Below the pieces are notes generated by a model, which was given only the letters and a program-made list of their open reading frames with translations, had not been told where the DNA came from and did no database searches. Shown here one piece after another: positions 14,277-15,295 of a DNA stretch of 15,295 bases. A program made the position numbers and the translations under genes. Source of the DNA: Peptoniphilus_E sp964345555 (lineage in GTDB: Bacteria > Bacillota > Clostridia > Tissierellales > Peptoniphilaceae); assembly GCA_964345555.1 (NCBI GenBank), contig CAYFRD010000037.1, forward strand, positions 1 to 15,295, written 5' to 3'. Positions within the stretch are counted from its first letter, which is position 1, and the number at the start of each line of letters is the position of its first letter.

Positions 14277-14960
14277 TTATTTAACTTGACAATCTGTCAA
14301 CACAATTAATTCATCAGCCAACAGGTTTAAAGATGTTCCATTGTCTTCAAAGATCTTTTCAATAACTTTGTAGGCTTCATCAAACTCTGCATCTAAATAT
14401 TCAGTAGCTTCCATAAATTTTTCATATTTTTCTTCAATTTGTGACTCGTATTGTTTGATTTCATCTAAATCCGACAATAGAATTTCCTTTTCTTCCTTGG
14501 TGAGCACTTTACTTCCCTTAATCAGTTCCTCTTCCGTCTTTTCTAAATCTTCATCAGTGAATTCAGATTCGTCGAATTTATCCCAAATATCGCTGTTTTC
14601 TGCAATTATGCTGTCAATTTTTTCATATAGAGTTTCTGTTCCCGCCATTATTTCTTCGTATTTTTTGTCTACTTCATCAAGCAATGCATCTATTTGATCA
14701 AAATATGCCTTTGCTTCATCATTTGCTTTAATTAACTCAGCTTTTTGTTCAGTGCTTAACTTTGTGGAAGAATTAATCTTTTCAGCATCCAATCTGTCAT
14801 ATAACATAACATCCAGTTCAACGGCATCATGTTCTGAGCAAACTGCAGAATTACTTGCAGTACATACTTCCGCCTTAACTATATTGCCGCTGAATGTTCC
14901 TGTCATCATAGCCACTAATGCAACCACTGAAACCGCCTTCTTTAAAATAATATTTTTCAT
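14277..14960 (-). CDS. Secreted acidic helical protein with internal duplication
   Basis: A 227-residue exported protein. The first 30 residues form a signal peptide: basic start MKNIILKK, hydrophobic core VSVVALVAMMTG, and an Ala-X-Ala-like site VKA before EVCT. There is no lipobox cysteine at the cleavage point and no sortase motif, so it is probably released or loosely attached. The mature protein is rich in Glu, Asp and Lys and predicted to be almost wholly helical. Residues about 69-122 (starting LSTEQKAELIKANDEAKAYF) and 153-207 (starting LTKEEKEILLSDLDEIKQYE) align as a duplicated unit of about 55 residues, ending IDSIIAEN and IEKIFEDN. Cysteines at 33, 41 and 224 could form a disulphide. 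AGAGGT lies upstream of the ATG. No family was recognised. It lies upstream of the two-component genes in the same direction. Confidence 0.8.
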   Translation of the reverse strand: MKNIILKKAVSVVALVAMMTGTFSGNIVKAEVCTASNSAVCSEHDAVELDVMLYDRLDAEKINSSTKLSTEQKAELIKANDEAKAYFDQIDALLDEVDKKYEEIMAGTETLYEKIDSIIAENSDIWDKFDESEFTDEDLEKTEEELIKGSKVLTKEEKEILLSDLDEIKQYESQIEEKYEKFMEATEYLDAEFDEAYKVIEKIFEDNGTSLNLLADELIVLTDCQVK

Positions 14961-15059
14961 AGTATTTACCTCTCTTTTTATAGTCTTTATATCAAAGATA
15001 TGTAAGATTTCAGACAGTTCGTTCCCGGGTCTGCTGTCTTTCTCACTTATCTTAAATGC

Positions 15060-15068
15060 AGTATAGCA
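15060..15068 (-). promoter_or_regulatory. Extended -10 promoter for the secreted protein gene
   Basis: On the minus strand TGC-TATACT (15068-15060) is an extended -10 element, about 100 bases before the ATG at 14960. No good -35 lies at the usual distance (only GAATCT near 15085), which suits an activator-dependent promoter. The intervening leader is untranslated and shows no other gene. Confidence 0.42.
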
Positions 15069-15108
15069 AAATATAAAAATAGATTCCTACTTACAACGGT
15101 ATGAAAAA

Positions 15109-15130
15109 TGTGGCAAAATTGTGGCAAAAT
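15109..15130. promoter_or_regulatory. Two perfect 11-base direct repeats, candidate response-regulator site
   Basis: TGTGGCAAAAT occurs twice in immediate succession. An 11-base period places both copies on the same DNA face, as with binding sites of OmpR-family dimers. The block lies about 45 bases upstream of the extended -10 of the secreted protein gene and just past the stop of the protease fragment. A response regulator of the right family is encoded about 1 kb away. Confidence 0.5.
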
Positions 15131-15141
15131 TCTTTCTTTTT

Positions 15142-15295
15142 TCAAAGGGTTAATTCTATGAGTATCAATGCTATTAAATTGTTGAGGGCATGAAGCGCCA
15201 TGCTCAACTCCAATCTGTTTGTCCTGTTGTATACAATCGCAAATACTGGAATGGCAACTCTTTTTTAGACAGTTTTATACCGAACAGAAATAACT
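15142..15295 (-). pseudogene. C-terminal end of a CPBP-family membrane protease, frame disrupted
   Basis: The minus strand encodes RVAIPVFAIVYNRTNRLELS followed by MALHALNNLIALILIELTL and a TGA at 15144-15142. The pattern of a Tyr-x-(Arg/Lys)-Thr-Asn segment, then a membrane helix with His-Ala-x-Asn-Asn, is the last conserved motif of CPBP (CAAX-type, Abi) intramembrane metalloproteases. Upstream in the same frame a TAA occurs at about 15267, but the neighbouring frame reads LFLFGIKLSKK up to the run of six A (complement of 15261-15266). One extra A would join the two into one continuous protein. The rest lies outside the window. It is either a true frameshift, a phase-variable tract or a sequencing error. 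Function as a protease is a family inference. Confidence 0.6.

Noticed and set aside
14455..15066. Plus-strand frames opposite the secreted protein gene
   Set aside because: They are serine-rich mirror readings of Glu/Asp-rich codons, a usual shadow effect, with no start signal.

Overview
This window is AT-rich bacterial DNA with strong AGGAGG-type ribosome binding sites, TTG as an occasional start codon, intrinsic terminators and Gram-positive style regulators (ECF sigma with a DUF4179 partner, OmpR/HisKA two-component pair, DUF4230 protein). This fits a low-GC Firmicute (Bacillota), most likely an anaerobic Clostridia/Tissierellia-type organism. No rRNA or tRNA is present and the species cannot be named from the sequence.

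Left block (1-5716): a LysR-type regulator on the minus strand diverges from a tightly packed plus-strand operon of five genes: an RraA/HMG-aldolase-like protein, a D-2-hydroxyacid dehydrogenase, a DctM-like (TRAP large subunit type) permease, a 77-residue two-helix membrane protein, and an amidohydrolase of the dihydroorotase-like deacetylase group. A strong terminator closes it. Together they read as an inducible uptake-and-breakdown pathway: import an organic acid or its N-acyl/cyclic derivative, hydrolyse it, oxidise or reduce a 2-hydroxy/2-oxo acid, and split a branched oxo-acid by retro-aldol cleavage. No known pathway with exactly this set comes to mind, and the transporter lacks a visible solute-binding protein; this is the best candidate for something undescribed.

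Decay zone (5738-6942): a multiply frameshifted ISL3-family transposase remnant and a broken hypothetical gene, both on the minus strand, separated by a GTAGGGG-type palindromic repeat.

Middle block (6943-11795): an ECF sigma factor and its membrane-anchored DUF4179 partner (minus strand), a 43-residue small protein gene with its own ribosome binding site and terminator (minus), then an aminotransferase/D-2-hydroxyacid dehydrogenase pair (plus) that could convert an amino acid to its 2-hydroxy acid, and a DUF4230 membrane-anchored protein followed by a perfect terminator.

Right block (11904-15295): two more copies of the palindromic repeat, one of which supplies the last codons and stop of a sensor kinase; the kinase and its response regulator overlap by four bases; upstream lies a secreted acidic helical protein with an internal duplication, whose upstream region carries two perfect 11-base direct repeats spaced as OmpR-family sites would be; at the window edge is the C-terminal end of a CPBP (CAAX-type) membrane protease with an apparent one-base frameshift in an A tract.
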